From Phycisphaeraceae bacterium (GTDB taxonomy: Bacteria; Planctomycetota; Phycisphaerae; Phycisphaerales; SM1A02), in assembly GCA_015709595.1 (NCBI GenBank), contig CP054178.1:620001-684000 (forward strand): a stretch of 64,000 bases of DNA, given 5' to 3'. A program made the position numbers and the translations under genes. Position 1 is the first letter of the stretch; each line of letters opens with the position of its first letter. This document shows positions 17,957 to 25,076 of the stretch, one piece after another. A model generated the notes under the pieces. The model searched no databases. It saw only the letters and a list, made by a program, of their open reading frames with translations, and was not told the origin of the DNA.

Positions 17957-18220
17957 GTGGCTCAGACCAAACTCACGCTCCGCCTGGATGCCGACCTGAT
18001 CAGCCGGGCCAAGGCATCCGCCGCCAAGCAGGGCAAGTCGCTCTCGCAGATTGTGGCGGACTACTTCGCCGCGCTGGTGGGCTCACCACGCCGCCCGCGA
18101 CGGAAGCGCCCGGATCGCGATGCGCTGCCCCCCAACACGCGGCATCTCTGCGGGCTGCTCGAAGGAGAGATGCTGGACCGATCGGCGTACCTGCGGCATC
18201 TTGAGGAGAAGCACCGCTGA
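17957..18220 (+). CDS. Antitoxin-like protein with ribbon-helix-helix N-terminus (DUF6364-like)
   Basis: 87 residues. The N-terminus AQTKLTLRLDADLISRAKAS, AKQGKSLSQIVADYFAAL is a ribbon-helix-helix-type DNA-binding/antitoxin domain (beta strand TKLTLRL, two helices). A basic linker (RRPRRKRPDR) leads to the C-terminal segment LCGLLEGEMLDRSAYLRHLEEKHR, expected to bind the toxin. The GTG start has AGGAG at 17946-17950, 6 bases upstream. It directly precedes a PIN-domain gene that overlaps its stop codon, the usual order for a VapBC-like type II toxin-antitoxin operon. Confidence 0.85.
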   Translation: MAQTKLTLRLDADLISRAKASAAKQGKSLSQIVADYFAALVGSPRRPRRKRPDRDALPPNTRHLCGLLEGEMLDRSAYLRHLEEKHR

Positions 18221-18651
18221 CGCTCTTCATCGACACGGATGTCCTGCTGGACCTGATCCTGGCGCGCGAGGCGTTTGTGGCGGACGCGGCGGCGCTCCTG
18301 GCGTTGGTGGAGTATGGGCGGGCCGAGGCGGTCATCGGAGCTGGGGCGGTGACGACGATTCACTATCTTGTCCGCCGTGCGCTGGGAGGCGGCGCGGCGA
18401 ATGAGGCGGTGGATCGCCTGCTCCGCATCGCCCGCACCGCACCCGTGACGCACGCCGTGCTGCAGGCCGCGCTGCAACTGAAGTGGAGCGACTTCGAGGA
18501 CGCCGTGGCCCACGAGGCGGCGGTGGCGGCGGGAGCGCAGGTGCTCGTCACCCGCAACGCGCGACACTTCCGCGAGGCGGCGCTGCCGATCTGCTCGCCG
18601 CGCGAGGCGATTGGGATGATTGAGGGGCGGAGTGGTGGCGGCAGCGGGTGA
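18217..18651 (+). CDS. PIN-domain toxin (VapC-like ribonuclease), apparent CTG start
   Basis: 144 residues. PIN features: first acidic motif LFIDTDVLLDLILARE at the extreme N-terminus, central helix region, WSDFEDAVAHEAAVAAGAQV (second acidic cluster) and VLVTRNARHFREA. VapC-like toxins cleave RNA and are held in check by the upstream antitoxin. The first ATG/GTG/TTG in frame is GTG 18277, which would delete the catalytic FIDTD strand, and there is an in-frame stop at 18202-18204. CTG 18217 overlaps the antitoxin stop (CTGA) and is preceded by GAGGAG at 18203-18208, 8 bases away, so CTG is the likely start. Confidence 0.82.
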   Translation: MTLFIDTDVLLDLILAREAFVADAAALLALVEYGRAEAVIGAGAVTTIHYLVRRALGGGAANEAVDRLLRIARTAPVTHAVLQAALQLKWSDFEDAVAHEAAVAAGAQVLVTRNARHFREAALPICSPREAIGMIEGRSGGGSG

Positions 18652-18696
18652 ATCGTGTGTTCAGCGCGGGATGACGCTTGCGGCTGGGCGATGGCA

Positions 18697-19482
18697 TCAC
18701 CCGTTTCGCCTGCCCGCGTCGTCACCCGGTTCCTCAGTCATTTGGTTCATTGATCCGTCGATGCCTCGGTGCCTTGATCCCTCGATGCCCTCACGCTCCC
18801 GATTCCACCCGCACTCCGGGCAGCCGTGCGCGAGGTCGTGGCGGAGGTCGTAGGCGCAGTGGGGGCAGTGGCCGCGGGCGCGCCGGCGATGCGTTCGGAC
18901 GGCTCGCCAGTTCAGGAGTGGGAACCACAGCACTCCGAAGATCGCACTGTTTCCCACCAATCCCCACCAGATCGGTCGAAGCGGGAGCTCGCGGCCTGCT
19001 TGGTGTCCATAGAACATCTTCGTCGGGTCGAGCCCGACGTCGATGCCGTCGTCCGGCCCGCTCGATACCCACACACCCGAAGTTCGGACATCGCGAATCG
19101 GCCCACTCCACAAGGCGTACAGCGGCCAGCCGCGGCGATCCGCCATCTCGACGACCAAATCGCATCCCGGGTGCGCAAACTCAGGTGGTTCGGAGTAGAA
19201 GCCGGTCCAGTGCGGAATCAGTTGCTCGGGAACGAATCGGTCGGCTCGGACTCTGTTGACACCGGCCATGCGCTGGCGGTACGAGATGACCAGTGAGGCA
19301 GTCGGGCGATCCTGCGTCGCGCCGATCCAGCTGCGCCCCGGAGCTTCCAGCACAATGGCCCGCCGGGATGTGTCAGGATTGACGCTCAGATCGACCAAGA
19401 GCGTGCTTCCCCACGCCACCGCGATGGTCGTCACCACCCCCAGAATCAAGCAAGCGATGATGCGCCGCAACCAGCGTCCCAT
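18697..19482 (-). CDS. Membrane protein with C-terminal zinc ribbon, function unknown
   Basis: 261 residues. An N-terminal hydrophobic helix (IIACLILGVVTTIAVAWGSTLLV) starts the protein and a second helix (LVGNSAIFGVLWFPLLNW) lies near residue 180. The C-terminal ribbon CPHCAYDLRHDLAHGCPECGW matches the type in the 6873-8273 product. The extreme C-terminus (EREGIEGSRHRGIDGS) is encoded by an 8-bp tandem repeat at 18752-18791, so the coding region has run into repeat DNA. TATCAT (complement of 19489-19494) ends 6 bases before the ATG, suggesting a leaderless mRNA. It is convergent with the PIN gene. Function unknown. Confidence 0.75.
   Translation of the reverse strand: MGRWLRRIIACLILGVVTTIAVAWGSTLLVDLSVNPDTSRRAIVLEAPGRSWIGATQDRPTASLVISYRQRMAGVNRVRADRFVPEQLIPHWTGFYSEPPEFAHPGCDLVVEMADRRGWPLYALWSGPIRDVRTSGVWVSSGPDDGIDVGLDPTKMFYGHQAGRELPLRPIWWGLVGNSAIFGVLWFPLLNWRAVRTHRRRARGHCPHCAYDLRHDLAHGCPECGWNREREGIEGSRHRGIDGSMNQMTEEPGDDAGRRNG
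18752..18791 (+). repeat. Octad tandem array (GATSCSTC-like) x5
   Basis: GATCCGTC, GATGCCTC, GGTGCCTT, GATCCCTC and GATGCCCT in strict 8-base register. It overlaps the 3' end of the minus-strand gene. A related octad array (complement AAGGCGTC) lies at 63593-63616. Confidence 0.65.
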
Positions 19483-19567
19483 GCCACGATGATACGGGAA
19501 AGCAGGTCAAACCCACCGGATCACCGGGTATCATCAGCCGCATACACTTCGTGAAGTCTGTCACGAT

Positions 19568-19637
19568 GTGGGGGAAGGGGTGAGGGGTGAGCCACCCGGA
19601 GGAAGGCACTGGGCACGAGGCATCAGGCACTGGGCAG
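19568..19637 (+). repeat. Composite repeat: conserved head plus heptads GGCAYNN
   Basis: The head at 19568-19596 (G-rich, then GTGAGCCACC) is followed by heptads GGCACTG, GGCACGA, GGCATCA, GGCACTG, GGCA from 19605. A clearly related copy with the same head-then-heptads order lies at 28347-28442, and a shorter one at 21131-21171. It is part of the 355-base region upstream of nuoD, which holds no gene; TACACT at 19543-19548 is the only promoter-like hexamer noted there. Confidence 0.75.
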
Positions 19638-19694
19638 ATTGACTACTCGCGCAGCACACAGCACTCGGCACCTCGCACGCAGTACTCCTCCGAT

Positions 19695-19721
19695 GGTGGG
19701 CCTCGAAGCATCGGCCCACCC
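19695..19721 (+). repeat. Interspersed palindromic repeat, copy A
   Basis: 27-base element with 8-bp arms (GGTGGGCC and GGCCCACC) around TCGAAGCATC. The reverse complement of 27399-27425 matches it at 26 of 27 positions. Confidence 0.75.
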
Positions 19722-19757
19722 TACAAGAACCCACGAAACTCGGAGTTCGGAACTCCA

Positions 19758-19815
19758 CTCAGTCCTCAGTCCTCAGTCCTGACGCCCCAGCACTCAGCAC
19801 CCAGCACCCAGCACT
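19758..19815 (+). repeat. Two adjacent heptad arrays (CTCAGTC x3; CAGCACY x4)
   Basis: CTCAGTC occurs three times from 19758 and then degenerates; CAGCACT, CAGCACC, CAGCACC, CAGCACT run at 19788-19815. Both are in 7-base register and end 22 bases before nuoD. Confidence 0.75.
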
Positions 19816-19837
19816 TCCCCGCCCCGCGGACCCTCCC

Positions 19838-21130
19838 ATGCCCTTCACGCTCAAGAAAGATCAGGCCGCCTACGGCATCGACATCGAGTCCACGGAGTAT
19901 CTGCGCGAGCACGTGGATGCCCCGGATCGGTGGGTGCTCAACTTCGGGCCGCAGCATCCCGCCACGCACACCACGCTGCGGCTGGTGCTGGAGCTGGACG
20001 GCGAGCGCATCGCCCGCTGCACGCCGCACATCGGCTACCTGCATTCGGGCTTCGAGAAGCTGGGCGAGCACCACAACTACAACCAGTACGTCTGCACCAT
20101 CAGCCGGATGGACTATATCTCGCCGATCGCCAACGACATCGCGTGGCATCACGCGGTGGAGACGCTGTTCGGCATCGACCTGACGCCCCGCTGCAAGGTG
20201 CTGCGGACGATCATGGCCGAACTGGGCCGCATCCAGAACCATCTGCTGTGCGTGGGGGCGGCGGCGCTGGACCTGGGGGCCTTCACCGGCTTCCTGTACG
20301 GCTTCAACGAGCGCGAGAACATCTACGACATCGTGGACTACATTTCCGGCCAGCGCTTCCACCCCGACTGGACGCGCGTGGGCGGGCTGATGCGCGACCT
20401 GCCCGATCAGGCGACCTTCCAGAAGATGGTCCGCAACGTCATTGACAAGCGCCTGCCCAAGGCCATCACCGACATCGAGACGCTGCTGAACACCAACCGC
20501 ATCTTTCTCGATCGCACGCGCGGCGTGGGCACGATCTCACGCGAGGAGGCGGTCGCCTGGTCGCTCACCGGCCCGATCGCCCGGGCCTCGGGCGTCAAGC
20601 GCGACCTGCGCAAGGATGAGCCGTATCTGTGCTACAAGGACAACTGGGATGGACAGGGGGCCAAGGCGGTGCAGTTCAAGGTGCCCGTATCCAACGAGGG
20701 CGACTCCCTGGCCCGCTACCTCGTCCGCGTCGAGGAGATCAAGCAGTCGATGCACATCATCGACCAACTGATCGACGCCATCCCCGACGGTCCCGTGGAC
20801 GCCTACGCCGACGGCAAGACGCGGCTGCCCGAGAAGGCGGACGTGTACGGCTCGATCGAGGCGCTCATCCAGCACTTCGAACTGGTCATGACCAACCGCG
20901 GCTGGGACACGCCCGTGGCCGAGTGCTACGCGGCCCAGGAAACGGCCAACGGCGAGCTGGGGTACTACATCGTCGCCGACGGCACCAAGTGCCCGTGGCG
21001 GGTGTCCGTGAGGCCGCCCTCGTTCATCCACTTCCAGGTGCTCCCCAAGTTGATCGAGGGGCACCAGCTGGCGGACGTGGTCGCGGTGCTGGGGTCGCTG
21101 AATATCATCGCGGCGGAGTTGGATCGGTGA
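19838..21130 (+). CDS. nuoD: NADH-quinone oxidoreductase subunit D (49-kDa)
   Basis: 430 residues. This peripheral-arm subunit of complex I helps form the quinone site. Family landmarks: NFGPQHPATHTTLRLVLELDG near the N-terminus, YLHSGFEKLGEHHNYNQY, ELGRIQNHLL, the RGVGTISREEAVAWSLTGPIARASGVKRDLR segment and the C-terminal GELGYYIVADGTKCPWRV. The hydrogenase Ni-binding cysteines are absent, as expected for NuoD. The ATG at 19838 has no clear Shine-Dalgarno. nuoE and nuoF follow on the same strand, but nuoA-C and nuoG-N are not in the window. Confidence 0.96.
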   Translation: MPFTLKKDQAAYGIDIESTEYLREHVDAPDRWVLNFGPQHPATHTTLRLVLELDGERIARCTPHIGYLHSGFEKLGEHHNYNQYVCTISRMDYISPIANDIAWHHAVETLFGIDLTPRCKVLRTIMAELGRIQNHLLCVGAAALDLGAFTGFLYGFNERENIYDIVDYISGQRFHPDWTRVGGLMRDLPDQATFQKMVRNVIDKRLPKAITDIETLLNTNRIFLDRTRGVGTISREEAVAWSLTGPIARASGVKRDLRKDEPYLCYKDNWDGQGAKAVQFKVPVSNEGDSLARYLVRVEEIKQSMHIIDQLIDAIPDGPVDAYADGKTRLPEKADVYGSIEALIQHFELVMTNRGWDTPVAECYAAQETANGELGYYIVADGTKCPWRVSVRPPSFIHFQVLPKLIEGHQLADVVAVLGSLNIIAAELDR

Positions 21131-21143
21131 GGTGAGGGGAGAA

Positions 21144-21238
21144 GGCATTGGGCACTCGGCATCAGGCACGAGTGCGTCATGAAACCGTTGTGTTCCGGAG
21201 TTCCCACCCCAGTGCCTAGTGCCCAGTGCCTAGTGCCT
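21144..21238 (+). repeat. Inverted pair of heptad arrays between nuoD and nuoE
   Basis: GGCATTG, GGCACTC, GGCATCA, GGCACGA at 21144-21171, then AGTGCCT, AGTGCCC, AGTGCCT, AGTGCCT at 21211-21238. The second array is the complement of AGGCACT/GGGCACT, so the two can pair imperfectly across a ~40-base loop. Confidence 0.75.
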
Positions 21239-21254
21239 ATCGCGAAGCAAACCC

Positions 21255-21812
21255 ATGGCCTGGATCGTCAAACCCAGTGCGACAATGACCATCGAGCGGC
21301 GGAAGGAGCCCTACCTGACGCCGCAGATGAAACAGCGCTTCACCGAGGTCATCCTGCCTCGATACGAAACGAAGCTCGGCGCCCTCATGCCCATCCTGCA
21401 TGAGGTGCAGCACCACTACGGCTGCATCCCTCACCAGGCGCAGGAGGAGATCGCCGCGTTCCTGGAGATCACGCCTGGCGACGTGCTCGACACCGTGTCG
21501 TTCTACGAGGAGTACCACATCGAGCCGCGCGGCAGGTACACCATCGGCGTGTGCCAGTCGATCGCCTGTGATGTCTGCAGCCCCAGTTGCGGCGAGATCA
21601 TTGATCACCTTCGTGAGAAACTCGGCATCGAACCTCACGAGACGACGGAGGATGGAAAGTTCACGCTGCTGGCGATGGAATGCCTCGGCTCCTGCGGCAC
21701 CGCGCCGGTGGCGCTGGTGAACGAAGATCTGCACGAGGGGCTGACGATCGAGAAGCTGGATGCGATCATCGACTCGCTGGCGGCGGAAGACGACAAACCA
21801 CAGAGGCACTGA
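21255..21812 (+). CDS. nuoE: NADH-quinone oxidoreductase subunit E (24-kDa, [2Fe-2S])
   Basis: 185 residues. It carries the N1a-type [2Fe-2S] cluster next to NuoF. Cluster ligands follow the family spacing: C100 and C105 (GVCQSIACD) and C143 and C147 (MECLGSCGTAP). The helical N-terminal half (KQRFTEVILPRYETKLGALM, VQHHYGCIPHQAQEEIAAFL) is typical. ATG 21255 or ATG 21285 (MTIERRKEPY) could be the start. The last residues KPQRH and the stop are encoded by the left arm of a long inverted repeat (21797-21985). Downstream are a 76-aa gene and nuoF. Confidence 0.94.
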   Translation: MAWIVKPSATMTIERRKEPYLTPQMKQRFTEVILPRYETKLGALMPILHEVQHHYGCIPHQAQEEIAAFLEITPGDVLDTVSFYEEYHIEPRGRYTIGVCQSIACDVCSPSCGEIIDHLREKLGIEPHETTEDGKFTLLAMECLGSCGTAPVALVNEDLHEGLTIEKLDAIIDSLAAEDDKPQRH

Positions 21813-21985
21813 AGGGAAGAGAGCAGGAGAACAGGAAAACAGGAGAACAGGAATGGAACCACGGATGAACACAGATGCACACGGATGAGGGGCGCGGCGA
21901 ACGGACCTCTTCTTATCCGTGTTCATCTGTGTTCATCCGTGGTTCCTTCTCCGGGTTTTCTCTGTGTCGTCAGTGCCTCTGTGGT
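21797..21985 (+). repeat. Nested inverted repeat between nuoE and the 76-aa gene
   Basis: Outer arms: a perfect 16-bp inverted repeat, ACCACAGAGGCACTGA at 21797-21812 (including the nuoE stop) and its complement at 21970-21985. Inner arms: 32 bases at 21855-21886 and 21915-21946 with one mismatch, built from ~10-bp units (TTCATCCGTG/TTCATCTGTG). Between the left arms lies a purine-rich AACAGGAR array (about 21822-21852) with an 8-bp period. Transcribed RNA could fold into one long hairpin. Confidence 0.85.
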
Positions 21986-21998
21986 GAATCCTCCGATC

Positions 21999-22229
21999 AT
22001 GTCCAAGTCCAAGTCCATCTCGCGTTCGCTGGGCGAGTTTCTCGGTCACATCTTTCGCGGCGTGCGTACGAAGGTGGATGACAAGGGCCGCGTCATTCCG
22101 CCGGAGCAGGTGAAGCGAACGGAGGTCCGCCGCACCGTGGAGGAGGAGAAGCAGGGCGAGCACGTCATCCTGCGGCGGACGACGATCGAGGAAGTGGAAG
22201 TGCGGAGATCCGACGCCGGATCGGCGTGA
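21999..22229 (+). CDS. Small basic protein in the nuo cluster, 76 aa
   Basis: MSKSKSISRSLGEFLGHIFRG and onward: a basic, amphipathic N-terminus followed by a charged, Glu/Arg/Val-rich C-terminal half with alternating pattern (KRTEVRRTVEEEKQGEHVI, LRRTTIEEVEVRR) likely to form strands or a helix. No known domain recognised and no signal peptide. The frame stays open upstream to 21885 but that part is repeat DNA, so ATG 21999 is chosen. Its position between nuoE and nuoF on the same strand suggests a link to complex I or its assembly, which is inference only. Confidence 0.6.
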   Translation: MSKSKSISRSLGEFLGHIFRGVRTKVDDKGRVIPPEQVKRTEVRRTVEEEKQGEHVILRRTTIEEVEVRRSDAGSA

Positions 22230-22506
22230 ACCGTACCCGATGCCGCGTCACGTCGTTTGAATCACCTGGAGCACACCCATCGGCGCGAGATGCCGATCCG
22301 TTGACCAGCACGTCCGGTCGTGCCGTCGGTGCATCAGGTCCAGCCCACGGCTTCGACAGGCGTGAGCCGCGGATGGTTCAGGGTGGGACGCCTGTCGCGA
22401 ACCGGGTTCACGCAGGCATCGTCGGAGTTGCGCCGCAGGCGGCGCACCTCACGCGAGATGTTGACGCGGTGACCGGGCGGCGACTGCCTCCGGAGCACGA
22501 ATCTCC

Positions 22507-22512
22507 TACACT
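22507..22512 (+). promoter_or_regulatory. -10 box of nuoF, leaderless arrangement
   Basis: TACACT ends 6 bases before ATG 22519. No -35 match and no Shine-Dalgarno are evident, so nuoF may have its own promoter and a leaderless mRNA instead of being read only from nuoD/E. The 289-base gap before it contains a GC-rich hairpin (22429-22446) without a T-tract and no gene. Confidence 0.5.
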
Positions 22513-22518
22513 TTCCCC

Positions 22519-23877
22519 ATGCCCATGAACGCTCCCGTTCTGACCCAGCGCATCCCCACCTGGCCCTTCGCCGACCCCAAGGGTCGGCACATCGTCTCCT
22601 ATGACGAGTACATCAAGACCGGCGGCTATCAGGCCCTCGAAAAGGCCCTGAGCATGGACCCAGCGGCCATCGTCGATGAGGTCAAGAAGTCGCAGCTCCG
22701 CGGGCGCGGCGGGGCGGGTTTCCCCTGCGGACTCAAGTGGACCTTCCTGCCCAAGCCCGACGGCGGCCGCCGCTACCTCGCCATCAACTGCGATGAGGCC
22801 GAACCGGGCACGTTCAAGGATCGCCTGCTCATCGACTTCGACCCCCATCTCGTCCTCGAAGGCATCGCCATCGCCTGCTACGCCTGCCGCCTGGATACGG
22901 CGTACTTCTTCATCCGCGGCGAGTACCACCACCAGGCCAAGGTGGTCGAGAACGCCATCCGCGAGGCGTATGACAAGGGCATCTTCGGGAAGAAAGGCCT
23001 GATGAACGGCAAGAGCGACTTCGCCGTGGAGTGCTACGTGCACCGCAGCGCGGGGGCGTACATCTGCGGCGAGGAGACCGGCCTGCTCGAAGCCATCGAG
23101 GGCAAGCGCGGCTGGCCGCGCGTCAAGCCGCCCTTCCCGGCGGTGAAGGGGCTCTTCCAGCGGCCCACCATCATCAACAACGTCGAGACGCTGGCGTACG
23201 TGCCCTTCATCGTGCAGAACGGGGCCGACGCGTTCAGCAAGATGGGCTGCGTCTCGCGCTACCCCAACAGCGCGCCGAGCTTCGGGTCCAAACTCATGGG
23301 CATGTCGGGCCACGTCAACCGGCCTGGCGTCTACGAGCTTGACCTGGGCATCACCCTGCGCGACTTCGTGGAGAAGCACTGCGGCGGGATGCGCGGCGGC
23401 AAGAGGTTCAAGGGTGCGATTCCCGGCGGCGTCTCCATGGGCGTGCTGGGAACGGACCAGTACGACGCTCCGCTCGACTTCGACATCGGCCGCGAATACC
23501 AGGTGCTGGGGCTGGGCACCGCCTGCCCCACGGTGTTCGATGAGGACACCGACATGGTCGCCGTGTGCCGCAACATCGTGCGGTTCTTCAAGAACGAGTC
23601 GTGCGGTCAGTGCACCCCCTGCCGCGAGGGCGCGGGCTGGCTGTTCAAACTCATCACTCGCATCGAGCGGGGCGACGCCACCAGCAAGGATCTCGACCTG
23701 CTGCTGGAGATCGCCGGTTCGATGGGCACCATGCCCGGCACCACGATCTGCGGACTGGCCGATGGCAACAACTGGGCGGTGCGGACGATCGTCAACAAGT
23801 TCCGGGCGGAGTTCGAAGCCCGGTGCCGGCGCCAGTTCGTGCCCGTGGGCGTGCCGGTGACGGTGGGCGCTTCGTAA
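22519..23877 (+). CDS. nuoF: NADH-quinone oxidoreductase subunit F (51-kDa, FMN, [4Fe-4S])
   Basis: 452 residues. This is the NADH-oxidising subunit of complex I. The NADH/FMN-binding region has RGRGGAGFPCGLKW and NCDEAEPGTFKDR, then GAYICGEETGLLEAIEGKRG and RPTIINNVETLAYVP. The N3 [4Fe-4S] ligands are in SCGQCTPCREG (about residues 361-371), with the distal cysteine in TTICGLAD. Length is normal. ATG 22519 and ATG 22525 are both possible; the first is 6 bases after a TACACT box. It is the last gene of the nuo group here; nuoG is not adjacent, and the next genes are on the opposite strand. Confidence 0.96.
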   Translation: MPMNAPVLTQRIPTWPFADPKGRHIVSYDEYIKTGGYQALEKALSMDPAAIVDEVKKSQLRGRGGAGFPCGLKWTFLPKPDGGRRYLAINCDEAEPGTFKDRLLIDFDPHLVLEGIAIACYACRLDTAYFFIRGEYHHQAKVVENAIREAYDKGIFGKKGLMNGKSDFAVECYVHRSAGAYICGEETGLLEAIEGKRGWPRVKPPFPAVKGLFQRPTIINNVETLAYVPFIVQNGADAFSKMGCVSRYPNSAPSFGSKLMGMSGHVNRPGVYELDLGITLRDFVEKHCGGMRGGKRFKGAIPGGVSMGVLGTDQYDAPLDFDIGREYQVLGLGTACPTVFDEDTDMVAVCRNIVRFFKNESCGQCTPCREGAGWLFKLITRIERGDATSKDLDLLLEIAGSMGTMPGTTICGLADGNNWAVRTIVNKFRAEFEARCRRQFVPVGVPVTVGAS

Positions 23878-25014
23878 TTACGCCGCCAGCCCGTAATCCT
23901 CGTCCGTCTCCCAGCCCTCCTCGGCGGCCTCCTTGGGCCACTGGGGCTTGGCGCGGTGATGGACCCTGATGACGCTCGATACCTGCCGCGCGAAGATCGG
24001 ACGCAGCGTGTCGATGATCATCGCCAGATCCTCGGCGAACGGGTTGCGCCGATCGCGGAAGAGCACCATCACCGCCAGGCAGTCGTCCCCCTGCTTGCAG
24101 TGAAAGGCCACCACGTCGCACTCGGTGAGAAACGCCGCGTCGGTTCCCAGCCAGTCGGCCAGTTCGGCGGCGTCGTCGAAGCGCACAATCTCGCTCTCCT
24201 GCTCCATCTGCGGGCAGATGACGCGGCAGAAGTGGTCGAGCAGCACATCGGCGCTCTCGCGCGGACAGTTGTAGTTCACGTACGCGCCCAGCGAGTACTC
24301 GCCGTGCGGGTCGGGCAGAAACACTGCCGCGTTGGTCGGCCCGGTCTTGCTGAGCAGGTACTCCATGGTGGTGCGAAGCAGCCCTTCCAGCTCCAGCTCC
24401 TGTCCCAGCAGGGTGCGGAACTCGCTGGCCATGGCCACCTCGTTGAGCTGCTCGGCGATGTCCTCGTAGGCGTTGGCGAGATCCTGGCAGAGCACCTCGA
24501 CCTGCTTCGACGACTCCACCTTGGCGGCGTTGAGTTTGCGGCACATGTCGCGCAGGCGGATGAGCCGTCGCTCGTCGCGTCCGCATTCACGCGACTTGAG
24601 CACCGCGCAGGCCACGCCATAGGAGATGGACTCGTCGTCGGCTGGCAGGGGGATGACATCCACCGCGCCAAGCCGAAGCGCCTCGAGGGCCAGGTCGAAT
24701 GACGTCGTCTCGGTCAACAGCACCATGCGGGTGCGGAACTGGCAGCGATGCAGGTGGCGGGCAAGCCGCAGACCGTCGCCGCTCCACGCCTGGGCGTGAA
24801 TGACGGCGGCGTCGAAGGTGTCCGTCGCCAGCGCCCGGCGCGCCCGCTCATCGGTGTCGGCCAGCGTGACGGCGTGCCCGGCGCGCTTGAGCGCCTCGCA
24901 CCACGCGCTTCGATCAGGCGAATCTGGCGCGGCCACCAGCACGCGGGCCGGTCCCTCGGGCGTCGTCGGCTCGGTGTCCAGTTCGTTCAGGAAGTTCGGA
25001 TCGTCGGGGAGCAT
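23878..25014 (-). CDS. Pseudo-receiver plus GAF-like signalling protein
   Basis: 378 residues. Residues about 23-125 have a receiver-domain layout ([37 protein letters not shown]), but the acidic pair after strand 1, the strand-3 phospho-Asp ([11 protein letters not shown]) and the strand-5 Lys are all replaced, so it cannot take part in normal phosphotransfer. A coiled-coil-like linker ([20 protein letters not shown]) leads to a GAF-type sensory domain (about 195-350). The frame extends further upstream, but ATG 25014 has GAGGGTGA 6-13 bases away. It is 62 bases downstream of the HDOD-kinase gene, probably in one operon. Confidence 0.8.
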   Translation of the reverse strand: MLPDDPNFLNELDTEPTTPEGPARVLVAAPDSPDRSAWCEALKRAGHAVTLADTDERARRALATDTFDAAVIHAQAWSGDGLRLARHLHRCQFRTRMVLLTETTSFDLALEALRLGAVDVIPLPADDESISYGVACAVLKSRECGRDERRLIRLRDMCRKLNAAKVESSKQVEVLCQDLANAYEDIAEQLNEVAMASEFRTLLGQELELEGLLRTTMEYLLSKTGPTNAAVFLPDPHGEYSLGAYVNYNCPRESADVLLDHFCRVICPQMEQESEIVRFDDAAELADWLGTDAAFLTECDVVAFHCKQGDDCLAVMVLFRDRRNPFAEDLAMIIDTLRPIFARQVSSVIRVHHRAKPQWPKEAAEEGWETDEDYGLAA

Positions 25015-25076
25015 GCGGTCGGTCACCCTCGCGGTGGTTGATCGTCGCGGGTGATCGACGCGGCCCTCCCGAGGCG

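Noticed and set aside
18277-18651. GTG 18277 as start of the PIN toxin
   Set aside because: It would remove the first catalytic strand (LFIDTD), which is clearly encoded just upstream in frame.
19605-19815. CRISPR array
   Set aside because: Units are only 7 bases without spacers, and no cas genes are present.
22429-22446. Terminator before nuoF
   Set aside because: The TGCGCCGC/GCGGCGCA palindrome has a 2-base loop and no T-tract; probably just GC-rich sequence.
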